Of a stretch of 64,000 bases of DNA, positions 19,139 to 29,443 are shown in pieces. Each line of letters opens with the position of its first letter. Within the stretch, counting starts at the first letter, position 1. The notes beneath the pieces were generated by a model. The model did no database searches. It saw nothing but the letters and a program-made list of their open reading frames with translations, and was not told the DNA's origin. Source of the stretch: Mycolicibacter nonchromogenicus (GTDB lineage Bacteria > Actinomycetota > Actinomycetes > Mycobacteriales > Mycobacteriaceae); contig NZ_LQPI01000032.1 in assembly GCF_002101775.1 (NCBI RefSeq), forward strand, positions 1 to 64,000. The letters are read 5' to 3'. The translations under genes were made by a program, and so were the position numbers.

Positions 19139-19151
19139 CTTGACTGCGTTG
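19125..19151 (+). promoter_or_regulatory. SigH-type promoter of clpB, overlapping HAIR
   Basis: GGAAC (19125-19129), an 18-nt spacer and GTTG (19148-19151) match the SigH consensus. The -35 lies inside the HAIR spacer, so HspR binding would block this promoter. Confidence 0.6.
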
Positions 19152-19215
19152 GACAACACGACAAGCATTTTCGGCGGGCCGTGGCAGGCCCGCTCTGACC
19201 CCGAATGGAGGTGTC

Positions 19216-21762
<2,547 letters not shown>

Positions 21763-21770
21763 GGAAGCTC

Positions 21771-21812
21771 ACGGCACGGCCCCCCGGGACCCCTTCCGGG
21801 GGGCCCTGCCGT
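21771..21812 (+). terminator. Hairpin terminator after clpB
   Basis: ACGGCA-C-GGCCCCCCGG pairs with CCGGGGGGCC-C-TGCCGT across an 8-nt loop, a 16-bp stem with one internal mismatch. No T-run follows, which is usual for mycobacterial terminators. Confidence 0.75.
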
Positions 21813-21920
21813 GTCTGCCAGCTCCTTTGCGGATGCGGTGTCGAACCTGATCGGTTAGCCTTGCCGTTACTGAGAAATTCCGGTGTGTTTCTGCACTGTG
21901 ATTCATGCGGAGGGGTAGCC

Positions 21921-23165
21921 ATGTCAGCTCGTCGCCATCGCCTGGTGGGTGCCGTCGGTGCCGTGGGGGCGGTCCTGGCGCTGGGCGCGCCGGCCCCGGC
22001 CGCTCAGGCTGACTGGGAAGACCTGTTCGAGCCGTTCATCGACGCGATCAGCTGGATCGACCCGGGCATCGCCGCCGACACCGACCCGGGTTCGGCGCTG
22101 GCCTCCCTGGACACCCTGTTCAACGGCTGGTACCAGGACCTGATCTACACCCCCCTCAACAGTGTCGCGCCGTGGCTGTTCAGCTCGACGGCGGAGACGC
22201 TGGATCTGCCGGGCAGTGCCGCGGCATACGGCCCGGACACCCCGCTGGAAGACCTCCCGTCCAGCTTCACCGTCCCGATGGACGTCAACCTGACCACCCA
22301 GCCCGTCATCAACCTCTCGGTCGGCGGCGGCCCGCAGACCGAAGTCCTGGTCGACACCGGGGCCGCCGGCCTGGTCATGCCGATCTGGAACATCAACCCC
22401 TTCGGCATCACGGGTCTGCCCACCGGCTTCAACATCGGCCAATTCGGCGGCGCCCTGAACTACTTCTATGTCGAGCTGCCCACCACGGTCACCTTCACCG
22501 GCGAGGGCGGGGACACCCTGACCGCGGACACCACCGTGGACGCCGTGCTGTTCGCGTTCCCGTCGGACTTCAACCCCTTCGGCTCCTGGTCCATCGAGAG
22601 CTACCTGGCCGGAACCGCCACCGGAATCCTGGGAATCGGACCGAACGCGCTCGGACCCACGCCCGACCACATTCCCACCGCCGACCTGCCGGGCACCCTG
22701 GGCAACGGCGTGCTGATCGACCAGGCGGGCGGCCAACTGATCTTCGGCGACAATCCCTACGAGGGCGGCATCGTCATCAATGGGGCACCCTGGGCCCCCC
22801 TCTATGTGAGCGTCAACGGCTCGACACCCACGGGGGTCAACGGGGTCATCGATTCGGGCGGTGTCTTCGGCACGATGCCGTCCTCGGCCCTGACGGGCTC
22901 GGGTGTGACGCCCGTCAACGGACAACTGCCCTACGGGACGAACGTCCGGGTCTACACCTCCGGCGGGCAGCTGCTGTACCAATACAACGTCGGCACCACG
23001 CCCTACTCGGACGACCCAGCAGACGGATTTGTCCGCAGCCCGTTCGTCACCAACGGCACCAGCATGAACACCGGCAACTGGCTGTTCGCCCAGCAGCCGG
23101 TGTACATCGACTACGGCGTCCCCGGCGGGCAGACCATCGTCGGTGGCACCCTCATCGAGTTGTGA
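21921..23165 (+). CDS. Secreted PecA-like aspartic protease without PE domain
   Basis: 414 aa. The ATG at 21921 (GGAGGGG upstream) opens a signal peptide ending near AAQA-DW. A linker (about 30-110) precedes a retropepsin-like domain with the first catalytic motif VDTGAAGLVMP (about 153-163) and the second VIDSGGVFGTMP (about 310-321). This is the domain found at the C-terminus of PE_PGRS35/PecA and PE_PGRS16, where it cleaves PE-type proteins. Here the PE domain is replaced by an ordinary signal peptide, so export should be Sec-dependent rather than ESX-5. The mature start (ADWEDLFEP) resembles that of the PGRS protein at 49.5 kb. The substrate is unknown. Confidence 0.85.
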   Translation: MSARRHRLVGAVGAVGAVLALGAPAPAAQADWEDLFEPFIDAISWIDPGIAADTDPGSALASLDTLFNGWYQDLIYTPLNSVAPWLFSSTAETLDLPGSAAAYGPDTPLEDLPSSFTVPMDVNLTTQPVINLSVGGGPQTEVLVDTGAAGLVMPIWNINPFGITGLPTGFNIGQFGGALNYFYVELPTTVTFTGEGGDTLTADTTVDAVLFAFPSDFNPFGSWSIESYLAGTATGILGIGPNALGPTPDHIPTADLPGTLGNGVLIDQAGGQLIFGDNPYEGGIVINGAPWAPLYVSVNGSTPTGVNGVIDSGGVFGTMPSSALTGSGVTPVNGQLPYGTNVRVYTSGGQLLYQYNVGTTPYSDDPADGFVRSPFVTNGTSMNTGNWLFAQQPVYIDYGVPGGQTIVGGTLIEL

Positions 23166-23252
23166 CGGGTCCCAGCAACGACGTAGTGCCTGGCGTCGCG
23201 GTGATACAGGGTTGTGACCTGAGGACATTCGTCGATCCCGGCCGAGAACAGA

Positions 23253-23258
23253 TACGCT
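23253..23258 (+). promoter_or_regulatory. -10 element of ttfA (leaderless)
   Basis: TACGCT ends 7 nt before the ttfA ATG at 23266. Confidence 0.45.
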
Positions 23259-23265
23259 AGGCGCA

Positions 23266-24135
23266 ATGGTCCCGCTCTGGTTCACGCTGTCCGCGCTGTG
23301 TTTCGTCGGCGCGGCGGTATTGCTGTACGTGGACATCGACCAGCGGCGCGGCCGCAGTCGCCGCCGTAAGTCGTGGGCCCGCTCGCACGGCTTTGACTTC
23401 GAGCTGGAATCCACCGAGATCCTGCATCGCTGGAAGCGCGGCGTGATTTCGACGGCGGGCGAGGCGCCGGTGCGCAACGTGGTGCTCGGCCAGATCCGCG
23501 GCGAGGCCGTCTACATCTTTGACCTGGACGAAGTGGCGACGGTGATCGCCCTGCACCGCAAGATCAGCACCAACGTCGTCGTCGACGTGCGCCTCAAGGG
23601 TCTCAAGGAGCCCCGCGAGAACGACATCTGGCTGCTCGGTGCGATCGGGCCGCGGATGGTGTACTCCACCAACCTCGACGCGGCGCGGCGCGCCTGTGAT
23701 CGGCGGATGGTGACCTTCGCCCACACCGCGCCGGACTGCGCGGAGATCATGTGGAACGAGGCGAACTGGACCCTGGTGAGCATGCCCATCACCAGCACGC
23801 GCGCCCAGTGGGATGAGGGCCTGCGCAGCGTCCGCCAATTCAACGATCTGCTGCGAGTACTCCCGCCCGCCCCGCGGCGTCAGCCCGCCGAAGCCGCGGC
23901 CGGAGCGGTTCGCCGCAACGGGCAACCCAGCCGTCCGATGGGCCCGGCGGCCACCGCTGAGGCCGTGGACGCCGGTGAGGCCGAGCAGGCTCCGCCGGCA
24001 TCGCGAGCTGCTGCGCCGGCACCGGGCAGCGCCTCCGCGGCTGCCGAACCACCGCGACGCCGGACGACCTCCTCGGACATGCTGCACGCCCCCGGCGGTC
24101 GTGGCGGCCGGCAGACCGCGCACTATCAGCGCTGA
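23266..24135 (+). CDS. ttfA: TtfA, trehalose monomycolate transport factor A
   Basis: 289 aa. One N-terminal membrane helix (about 3-22) is followed by a cytosolic domain (about 35-200, LDEVATVIALHRKISTNVVVD) and a disordered Ala/Pro/Arg-rich tail. This layout and the position between clpB and pyrE match M. tuberculosis Rv0383c, shown to work with MmpL3 in exporting trehalose monomycolate for the outer membrane. It is expected to be essential. The start is leaderless. Confidence 0.9.
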   Translation: MVPLWFTLSALCFVGAAVLLYVDIDQRRGRSRRRKSWARSHGFDFELESTEILHRWKRGVISTAGEAPVRNVVLGQIRGEAVYIFDLDEVATVIALHRKISTNVVVDVRLKGLKEPRENDIWLLGAIGPRMVYSTNLDAARRACDRRMVTFAHTAPDCAEIMWNEANWTLVSMPITSTRAQWDEGLRSVRQFNDLLRVLPPAPRRQPAEAAAGAVRRNGQPSRPMGPAATAEAVDAGEAEQAPPASRAAAPAPGSASAAAEPPRRRTTSSDMLHAPGGRGGRQTAHYQR

Positions 24136-24140
24136 CATCC

Positions 24141-24217
24141 CGTCGCGCTGGCGATCGCCGCGGTGTTTGATGGCGGCGACCCGCTGCGCCCGACTTCGTC
24201 GCGCTCGCGATCGCCGC
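24141..24217. repeat. 21-bp direct repeat between ttfA and SDR gene
   Basis: Two 21-nt copies (24141-24161 and 24197-24217), both reading CGTCGCGCT-N-GCGATCGCCGC and differing at one base, lie 56 nt apart. An 11-nt partial copy starts at 24241 inside the SDR coding region. The second copy overlaps the promoter region of the SDR gene. Confidence 0.6.
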
Positions 24218-24223
24218 TACGCT
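24218..24223 (+). promoter_or_regulatory. -10 element of the SDR gene (leaderless)
   Basis: TACGCT ends 7 nt before the ATG at 24231. Confidence 0.4.
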
Positions 24224-24230
24224 GACGGGC

Positions 24231-25007
24231 ATGTCTCGACCCGTCGCGCTGGTCACCGGACCCACGTCCGGGTTAGGCGCCGGCTATGCCCGCCGATACG
24301 CCGCCGACGGCTATGACCTGGTCCTGGTATCCCGCGACGTCGACCGCCTGGAGGCGCTGGCGGCCGAACTGCGGGGCAGCCACGGCGTTGCCGTCGAGGT
24401 GCTGGCCGCCGACCTGGCCGACGTGGACGGCCGTGCCAAAGTTGCCGATCGACTGCACGCCGGGGTGCGGGTGCTGGTCAACAACGCCGGATTCGGTACG
24501 TCCGGGGAGTTCTGGACCGCCGATCCCGCGCTGCTGCAGTCGCAACTGGACGTCAACGTCACCGCGGTGATGCAGCTGACCCGCGCCGCGCTGCCCGCGA
24601 TGATCGAGGCGGGCGCCGGCACCGTCATCAACATCGCCAGCGTCGCCGGACTGCTGTCCGGACGCGGTTCGACCTACTCGGCATCCAAGGCCTGGGTGGT
24701 GTCGTTCACCGAAGGACTGGCCGGCGGCCTGCACGGCACCGGCGTCGGGATCCACGTGGTCTGCCCGGGATACGTACACACCGAGTTCCACGAGCGCGCC
24801 GGAATCGATATGGCCACGCTGCCGTCCTTCGCGTGGATGGAGGTCGACGACGTGGTCGCGGCCAGCCTGGCCGATGTCGCCCGTGGCGAGGTGGTTATTG
24901 TTCCGGGTTTGCAGTACAAGGCATTGGTAGGGCTGAGTCGGCTGATGCCGCGCGGGTTGTCGCGCACGCTGACGAACAAATTCGGGAGGGGCCGTGGCCG
25001 CACTTAA
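24231..25007 (+). CDS. Short-chain dehydrogenase/reductase
   Basis: 258 aa classical SDR. The NADP-binding motif [12 protein letters not shown] is at about 9-20, NNAG at 84-87, the catalytic Ser in NIASVAG (S137), and YSASK gives Y149/K153. The C-terminal hydrophobic stretch resembles DltE/YqjQ-type SDRs. The substrate is unknown. Its end overlaps pyrE by 14 nt, so it is probably the first gene of the pyrE operon. Confidence 0.85.
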   Translation: MSRPVALVTGPTSGLGAGYARRYAADGYDLVLVSRDVDRLEALAAELRGSHGVAVEVLAADLADVDGRAKVADRLHAGVRVLVNNAGFGTSGEFWTADPALLQSQLDVNVTAVMQLTRAALPAMIEAGAGTVINIASVAGLLSGRGSTYSASKAWVVSFTEGLAGGLHGTGVGIHVVCPGYVHTEFHERAGIDMATLPSFAWMEVDDVVAASLADVARGEVVIVPGLQYKALVGLSRLMPRGLSRTLTNKFGRGRGRT

Positions 25008-25542
25008 CAAGGACGAGCTCGACGAACTTGCCGCGTTGGTGCGCAAGCTCTCGGTGGTGCACGGGCGCGTGACGCTGTCTTCCGGGGCCGAAGCCGACTA
25101 CTACGTCGACCTTCGCCGTTCCACCCTGCATCATCGGGCCGGCGCTCTGATCGGGCGGCTGGTCCGCCAACTCACCGACGACTGGGATTACGTCGCAGTG
25201 GGTGGTCTGACCCTGGGGGCGGACCCGGTGGCAACCGCCGTCATGCACGCGCCAGGGCGCCCCATTGACGCCTTTGTGGTGCGCAAGTCGGTGAAAACCC
25301 ATGGCATGCAACGCCTTATCGAAGGATTCGATGTGGCAGGCCAGCCTGTTCTGGTGGTCGAGGACACCAGCACCACGGGAGGATCGGCACTGACCGCGGT
25401 GCGCGCGGTACGAGAGGCCGGCGGCCAGGTCGTGGGAGTGGCCACCGTGGTGGACCGCGCCACCGGCGCCGCCGAGGCCATCGAGGCCGAGGGCGTGCCG
25501 TACCGCAGTGTGCTCGGGCTGGCCGATCTGGGCTTGGCCTGA
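24994..25542 (+). CDS. pyrE: Orotate phosphoribosyltransferase
   Basis: 182 aa. The PRPP-binding motif is [13 protein letters not shown], and the flexible catalytic loop reads [10 protein letters not shown]. It joins orotate and PRPP to form OMP in pyrimidine synthesis. The GTG start has GGGAGGGG upstream and lies within the SDR end. Its size agrees with M. tuberculosis Rv0382c (179 aa as I recall). Confidence 0.96.
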   Translation: MAALNKDELDELAALVRKLSVVHGRVTLSSGAEADYYVDLRRSTLHHRAGALIGRLVRQLTDDWDYVAVGGLTLGADPVATAVMHAPGRPIDAFVVRKSVKTHGMQRLIEGFDVAGQPVLVVEDTSTTGGSALTAVRAVREAGGQVVGVATVVDRATGAAEAIEAEGVPYRSVLGLADLGLA

Positions 25543-25558
25543 ACGCCCAAGGACGGTT

Positions 25559-26452
25559 GTGCGGAGTCTTATCGCGCTGATTTCAGCGTTGGCCGTCGGC
25601 TGTGCCGCGGCCTGCTCGGGCTCCGGCGCGACCGGCCCCTATGGGGCCCAGGGCACCACGATGGGTTCGGCTCTGACCCTCTTGGGTTGGGAGCTGACGC
25701 TGTCGGACCTGCGGTGGGAAGTCGATTACGCCCTGATCGACGTCGCGGGGCAGGTCACCGACACCGATGCTCCCCACGCCGCCGCCGGCGATCTGCGGTT
25801 CGGGGTGTACGGCACCCCCGCACACCCGATTGAGGCCACCGGCCTGGGCAGCTGCAAGATGCTGGGGCAGTTGGTGCCGACGCCGCTGTCGGCCAAGGAA
25901 CCCGACCGGCTGAACGGCACAGTCTGCCTGGGCCCGCTCAAGGAGCGCAGCGCGGTGCGCGGGGTCTATGTCTATTCGCCGGCCGACCGGATCAAAGACA
26001 CCACGGTGGCCTATGCCGCGGCGTTCCCGGTGGGGCTGGCGCCGGTCAACCCGGGCGACACCGGTCTGCAGCTCACCGCCCAGGGCGTGGCGGCCTACCG
26101 GGCCGACGGCGTGCCGTTGGCACCAACGGCTCTCGGCGACCCGAATGCCTTCACCGGTGCCGGGTACATGGTGCTCAACCTGGCGGTCGACGCGGTCGCC
26201 ACGCAGTACCGCGACGACGCGAAAGCCCGTGGCGGACCGCTGATGTTGGTCGCTGGACCGTCGACGCCGATGCCGGGGCTGGGCGCGGACTGCGTTGCGG
26301 CCGGATCATCGGTGTTGATCCTGCCGGAGGCGTCGCTGAATTCGGTCCACGTGCCGACCTCCCTGTGCACGCACGGGGAGATCAATGCCGCGCTGCTGTA
26401 TCCCTCGGTGTCGGTGGTGGGCACCCACGCCGGCGTGTGGACCACCTCGTGA
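25559..26452 (+). CDS. Probable lipoprotein (Rv0381c-like)
   Basis: 297 aa from the GTG at 25559 (AAGGACGG upstream). A short basic start and hydrophobic stretch lead to cysteines in AVGCAAACSG, one of which is a plausible lipidation site. The remainder is beta-rich with conserved Cys residues (GSCKML, GTVCLGPL, ADCVAAGS, SLCTHG), suggesting a disulfide-bonded extracytoplasmic fold. It follows pyrE by 16 nt and overlaps the methyltransferase gene by GTGA, as its homologue does in M. tuberculosis. The function is unknown. Confidence 0.75.
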   Translation: MRSLIALISALAVGCAAACSGSGATGPYGAQGTTMGSALTLLGWELTLSDLRWEVDYALIDVAGQVTDTDAPHAAAGDLRFGVYGTPAHPIEATGLGSCKMLGQLVPTPLSAKEPDRLNGTVCLGPLKERSAVRGVYVYSPADRIKDTTVAYAAAFPVGLAPVNPGDTGLQLTAQGVAAYRADGVPLAPTALGDPNAFTGAGYMVLNLAVDAVATQYRDDAKARGGPLMLVAGPSTPMPGLGADCVAAGSSVLILPEASLNSVHVPTSLCTHGEINAALLYPSVSVVGTHAGVWTTS

Positions 26453-27105
26453 GCGACGCGTCGGATCATCCCGGACCCACCGAGTGGTTCGCGCCGGCCA
26501 ACGGCGTCGGCCCCTGGCCGGGGCCACTGCCGAACGACCCCCGCTACGACCCGGAGTTGCTGCGCGACGGCGACCGGCGCAACGTCGTCGACGCCTACCG
26601 CTACTGGACCCGCGAGGCGATCATCGCCGACATCGACCGACGGCGCCACCGGCTGCACATCGCGATCGAGAACTTCGGGCACGATGCCAACATCGGCTCG
26701 GTGGTGCGCACCGCCAACGCGTTCGCCGTGCACACCGTGCACATCGTCGGGCGGCGGCGGTGGAATCGGCGCGGCGCCATGGTCACCGACCGCTACCAGC
26801 GGCTGCTGCATCACGAAACCGCTGCTGATCTCCTGCATTTCGCCGCCGGACAGGGGCTCTCCGTGGTCGCGGTGGACAACGTGGCCGGGGCGGTGCGTCT
26901 GGAGCAGACCACACTGCCCGCCGACTGCCTGCTGTTGTTCGGCAGCGAAGGCCCCGGTATCAGCGAGGAAGCCCGCGCCGGAGCGGACCTGACGGTGTCC
27001 ATCGCCCAGTTCGGTTCGACCCGCAGCGTCAACGTCGGCGTCGCCGCCGGGATCGTGATGCACTCCTGGATCAGCCAACATGCCGACCTCGACCAGGCTT
27101 GGTGA
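26449..27105 (+). CDS. SpoU-family RNA 2'-O-methyltransferase
   Basis: 218 aa with the three SPOUT motifs: NFGHDANIGSVVRTA, LLFGSEGPGIS and STRSVNVGVAAGIVM. It should transfer a methyl group from SAM to a ribose in tRNA or rRNA through a trefoil-knot fold. The GTG start overlaps the preceding stop. It matches M. tuberculosis Rv0380c in context, with a longer N-terminal extension. The target nucleotide is unknown. Confidence 0.88.
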   Translation: MSDASDHPGPTEWFAPANGVGPWPGPLPNDPRYDPELLRDGDRRNVVDAYRYWTREAIIADIDRRRHRLHIAIENFGHDANIGSVVRTANAFAVHTVHIVGRRRWNRRGAMVTDRYQRLLHHETAADLLHFAAGQGLSVVAVDNVAGAVRLEQTTLPADCLLLFGSEGPGISEEARAGADLTVSIAQFGSTRSVNVGVAAGIVMHSWISQHADLDQAW

Positions 27106-27228
27106 GACAAGCGGCGGCGCCCCTGCCGTTACCAAACAATTAACGGAAGCTCAGTAATCATTAGATTGCTTACGCGAAGTTGAGCCGAGTGCCACCGCTC
27201 CGCGCAACACCGCCTGGTGGGCACCGGA
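27106..27228. other. AT-rich spacer before the tandem secreted genes
   Basis: The stretch holds a local AT-rich patch around 27130-27185 (CAAACAATTAACGG, AATCATTAGATTGC), unusual for this genome. I see no open frame, RNA gene or clear terminator in it. Confidence 0.4.
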
Positions 27229-27347
27229 GAACCCACAGGTGAGAGTGACTTTCCTCCCGTAGATGCAAGGGTTTTCCCTATATCGGATCCGCTCAGTTTC
27301 CGCTAATGTACCGATTATCGGACGCCCTAGCAGAAATGAGGATGACT
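27229..27347 (+). repeat. Duplicated upstream region, copy A
   Basis: Block shared with 28394-28511. Common elements are GAACCCACAGGT, CAAGGGTTTTCCCT, TATCGGA (27281 and again at 27316), CCGCTAATGTA and GCAGAAATGAGGAT. The palindromic AGGGTTTTCCCT lies at 27268-27279 and a TAATGT -10 at 27304-27309. Spacing of these elements is the same in both copies, which suggests a shared regulator. Confidence 0.7.
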
Positions 27348-28196
27348 ATGCACGTTAGTGGACCTTTGCGCTCGTCTGCGGTGATGAGTGCCGCTGTGGT
27401 GTGTGCCGGTGCGATTTTCGCCGCACCTGCGGTTCTGCCCGCCCAGCCGGCCCGCGCCTTTGCTGCAGACATCGCACTGACCGCCGTGGACTGGTCTCAG
27501 ATCGAGTTTTGGACAAACAACGGCAGCTACACGTTCAGTTTCGAGTCGGACGCGGAAGCGCAGGCATATGCCGACGAGATCAGCGCGCAGTTTTTCGAAC
27601 TAGGTCCGACGCTGGTGCAATGGGCCAACTGGCTCGACCCCATCCTTTCCTTCGCTGGTATCTCGGGGGTCGGGGCCTGGGTCTCCGACTTCTACGACCT
27701 CGCTGCCGAGATTCTCACGCCGGGCTGGGATCCGGTGGCGTGGAGCGAGGACTTTGTCTCGGCGTTCGTCGCGGACCCGGCGGGGCTGTTCGCTCCCGTG
27801 GCCGATGTCGACCTTGGCTGGTTCTGGGGCTTGCTCGGTATCTCTGCATCGGATAGCGAGCAGTTGGACAGCTTGTTGGAAACCGTGTCCGGGATTTACG
27901 GTGCCACGGTCACGTTGGGGGTTCTGAACGGCGACGTGATGAACGCCGGAGTGATCAACGCCATCAACGCCGGTATCTTCGACCCCAACAGTCTGGTGCT
28001 CGGTGAGCTGGACCAGGACCTTATCGACGTTCTTTCAGGGGACAGCTTCTTAGCGTATTTCTCCTCGACGCAAGAGACTCTGACCAACTCGCTGGAGAGT
28101 GCGCTGGACATCCTGGGGTCTGCCCCCGTGATCCAGTGGATTGTGGACCTTGTGGGCCAGCTCGCAGATGGCATCGGTTTCGAAATCCCCTTCTGA
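27348..28196 (+). CDS. Secreted protein of unknown function, paralogue A
   Basis: 282 aa from the ATG at 27348, chosen because GAGGA lies 5 nt upstream. The ATG at 27336 is an alternative. The signal peptide (SSAVMSAAVVCAGAIFAAPAV) is probably cleaved after PARAFA. The mature part is acidic, rich in Trp/Asp/Leu/Ile, with motifs WANWLDPILSFAGISGVG, EILTPGWDPVAW and WGLLGISASD. The end EIPF is close to ELPF in the paralogue 3' of it. No known domain is recognised. It forms a tandem duplicated cassette with the next gene. Confidence 0.8.
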   Translation: MHVSGPLRSSAVMSAAVVCAGAIFAAPAVLPAQPARAFAADIALTAVDWSQIEFWTNNGSYTFSFESDAEAQAYADEISAQFFELGPTLVQWANWLDPILSFAGISGVGAWVSDFYDLAAEILTPGWDPVAWSEDFVSAFVADPAGLFAPVADVDLGWFWGLLGISASDSEQLDSLLETVSGIYGATVTLGVLNGDVMNAGVINAINAGIFDPNSLVLGELDQDLIDVLSGDSFLAYFSSTQETLTNSLESALDILGSAPVIQWIVDLVGQLADGIGFEIPF

Positions 28197-28214
28197 GCGC
28201 TGAGTCCTCGCGGT

Positions 28215-28249
28215 GCGCACCTTCCCGCCAATCCACGGGAAGGGTGCGC
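28215..28249 (+). terminator. Hairpin terminator of paralogue A
   Basis: GCGCACC-TTCCCG pairs with CGGGAA-G-GGTGCGC, a 13-bp stem with a one-base bulge. It is homologous to the hairpin after paralogue B. Confidence 0.7.
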
Positions 28250-28393
28250 GCTCAGGTTTCCGACAAGAAGCCCTGCCGTAACGCGGACGTTAATCTGAAT
28301 CTCAGCAAGCGCTCCGATTTATCCGGGATGAAGGTGTGGTGTCGGGCCAAGACGCCGATGAGTCGTCGGCGGGCGACCATGGTCGGCGCCATC
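28250..28393. other. Spacer between tandem cassettes
   Basis: The stretch between the copy A terminator and the copy B upstream block has no convincing coding potential or recognisable site. Together with its flanks it makes a gene-free interval of about 315 nt. Confidence 0.4.
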
Positions 28394-28511
28394 GAACCCA
28401 CAGGTTGGGGCGGTATTTGTTTCAAAAAAACAAGGGTTTTCCCTGTATCGGACCCGTTAAGCATCCGCTAATGTAACGGCTATCGGATTGCGAGCAGAAA
28501 TGAGGATTGCT
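28394..28511 (+). repeat. Duplicated upstream region, copy B
   Basis: Counterpart of 27229-27347. The palindrome AGGGTTTTCCCT is at 28433-28444, TATCGGA at 28446 and 28481 (35 nt apart, as in copy A), and the TAATGT -10 at 28469-28474. A run of seven A (28424-28430) precedes the palindrome only in this copy. Confidence 0.7.
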
Positions 28512-29360
28512 ATGCAAGTATCTGGACGTTTGCGCTCATCTGCGGTCATGGGTGCCGCTGTGGTGGGTGCCGGTGCGATTCTTGCCGCGCCGGTGGTTGG
28601 TCCCAGTGCCTCGGCGCTGGCAGCGCACAGTGCCGAGATCACCCTGAGCAGCCTGAGCTGGCAGGATGTCGAGGCGCTCACTCCCGACGGTTGGGTGATC
28701 TTCGATTCGGGCGAAGCGGCGCAGGCATACGCCGACGAGATCAGCGCGCTGACTCTGGAATACGGCCAGACGGCGGTGCAATGGGCCAACTGGCTCGACC
28801 CGTTCCTTTCCTTCGCGGGTATCTCGGGGGTTGGGGACTGGGTCACCGACCGGTACGACCTCTTCACCGAGATCCTCACACCGGGCTGGGATCCGTTGGC
28901 CTGGGTCGAGGACTATTACACGGAGATCGCCGCTGACCCGGAGGTGCTGTTCGGTCCGGTGGCGGACTTCGACCTGAGCTGGCTCTGGGGCTTGCTGGGC
29001 ATTTCGGCGTCGGATGGCGACCAGCTGGACAGCCTCTTGGAGCTCGCGTCGGGCCTCGCCGGCGGCTTGGCCACGTGGGAGCTGCTGGGGATCTATGCGC
29101 TGGTCCCCGGGGTGATCAACGCCGTCACCGCCGGCATCATCGATCTCGATGATCTATTCCCCGAGGTGGGCAGCGGACTGGATCTGATCGCCGGTCTTGC
29201 CGGGGATTCGATGTTGGACTGGATCACCTCGACGGAAGAGACGTTGAGCAGCTCGCTGGAGGGCGCGATAGACATCCTTGAGGCTTCCCCCGGCGTGCAG
29301 TGGATTCTGGACCTCGTCGGCCAGCTCACGGATGGACTCGGTGTCGAACTTCCCTTCTGA
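28512..29360 (+). CDS. Secreted protein of unknown function, paralogue B
   Basis: 282 aa, the same length as paralogue A. GAGGA lies 5 nt before the ATG; the alternative ATG is at 28500. The signal peptide (SSAVMGAAVVGAGAILAAPVV) ends near ALAAHSAE. Shared blocks with A include WANWLDPFLSFAGISGVG, EILTPGWDPLAW, WGLLGISASD and QLDSLLE, and it ends ELPF. Charged and Trp residues are kept in these blocks while the first mature 40 residues differ. The function is unknown. It is expressed from its own copy of the duplicated promoter. Confidence 0.8.
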   Translation: MQVSGRLRSSAVMGAAVVGAGAILAAPVVGPSASALAAHSAEITLSSLSWQDVEALTPDGWVIFDSGEAAQAYADEISALTLEYGQTAVQWANWLDPFLSFAGISGVGDWVTDRYDLFTEILTPGWDPLAWVEDYYTEIAADPEVLFGPVADFDLSWLWGLLGISASDGDQLDSLLELASGLAGGLATWELLGIYALVPGVINAVTAGIIDLDDLFPEVGSGLDLIAGLAGDSMLDWITSTEETLSSSLEGAIDILEASPGVQWILDLVGQLTDGLGVELPF

Positions 29361-29376
29361 GCGCTGAGTCCTCGCG

Positions 29377-29416
29377 GCGCGCACCTTTCCCGCCAATCAG
29401 CGGGAAAGGTGCGCGC
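29377..29416 (+). terminator. Hairpin terminator of paralogue B
   Basis: A perfect 17-bp stem (GCGCGCACCTTTCCCGC with its complement) around a 6-nt loop, followed by TTTT at 29422-29425. It ends only 27 nt before the next start codon. Confidence 0.8.
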
Positions 29417-29443
29417 TCGGCTTTTGCGGCAAGATCAACCGTT

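Noticed and set aside
27106..27335. tRNA or small RNA gene in the AT-rich spacer
   Set aside because: No cloverleaf, T-loop GTTC sequence or paired acceptor stem could be found.
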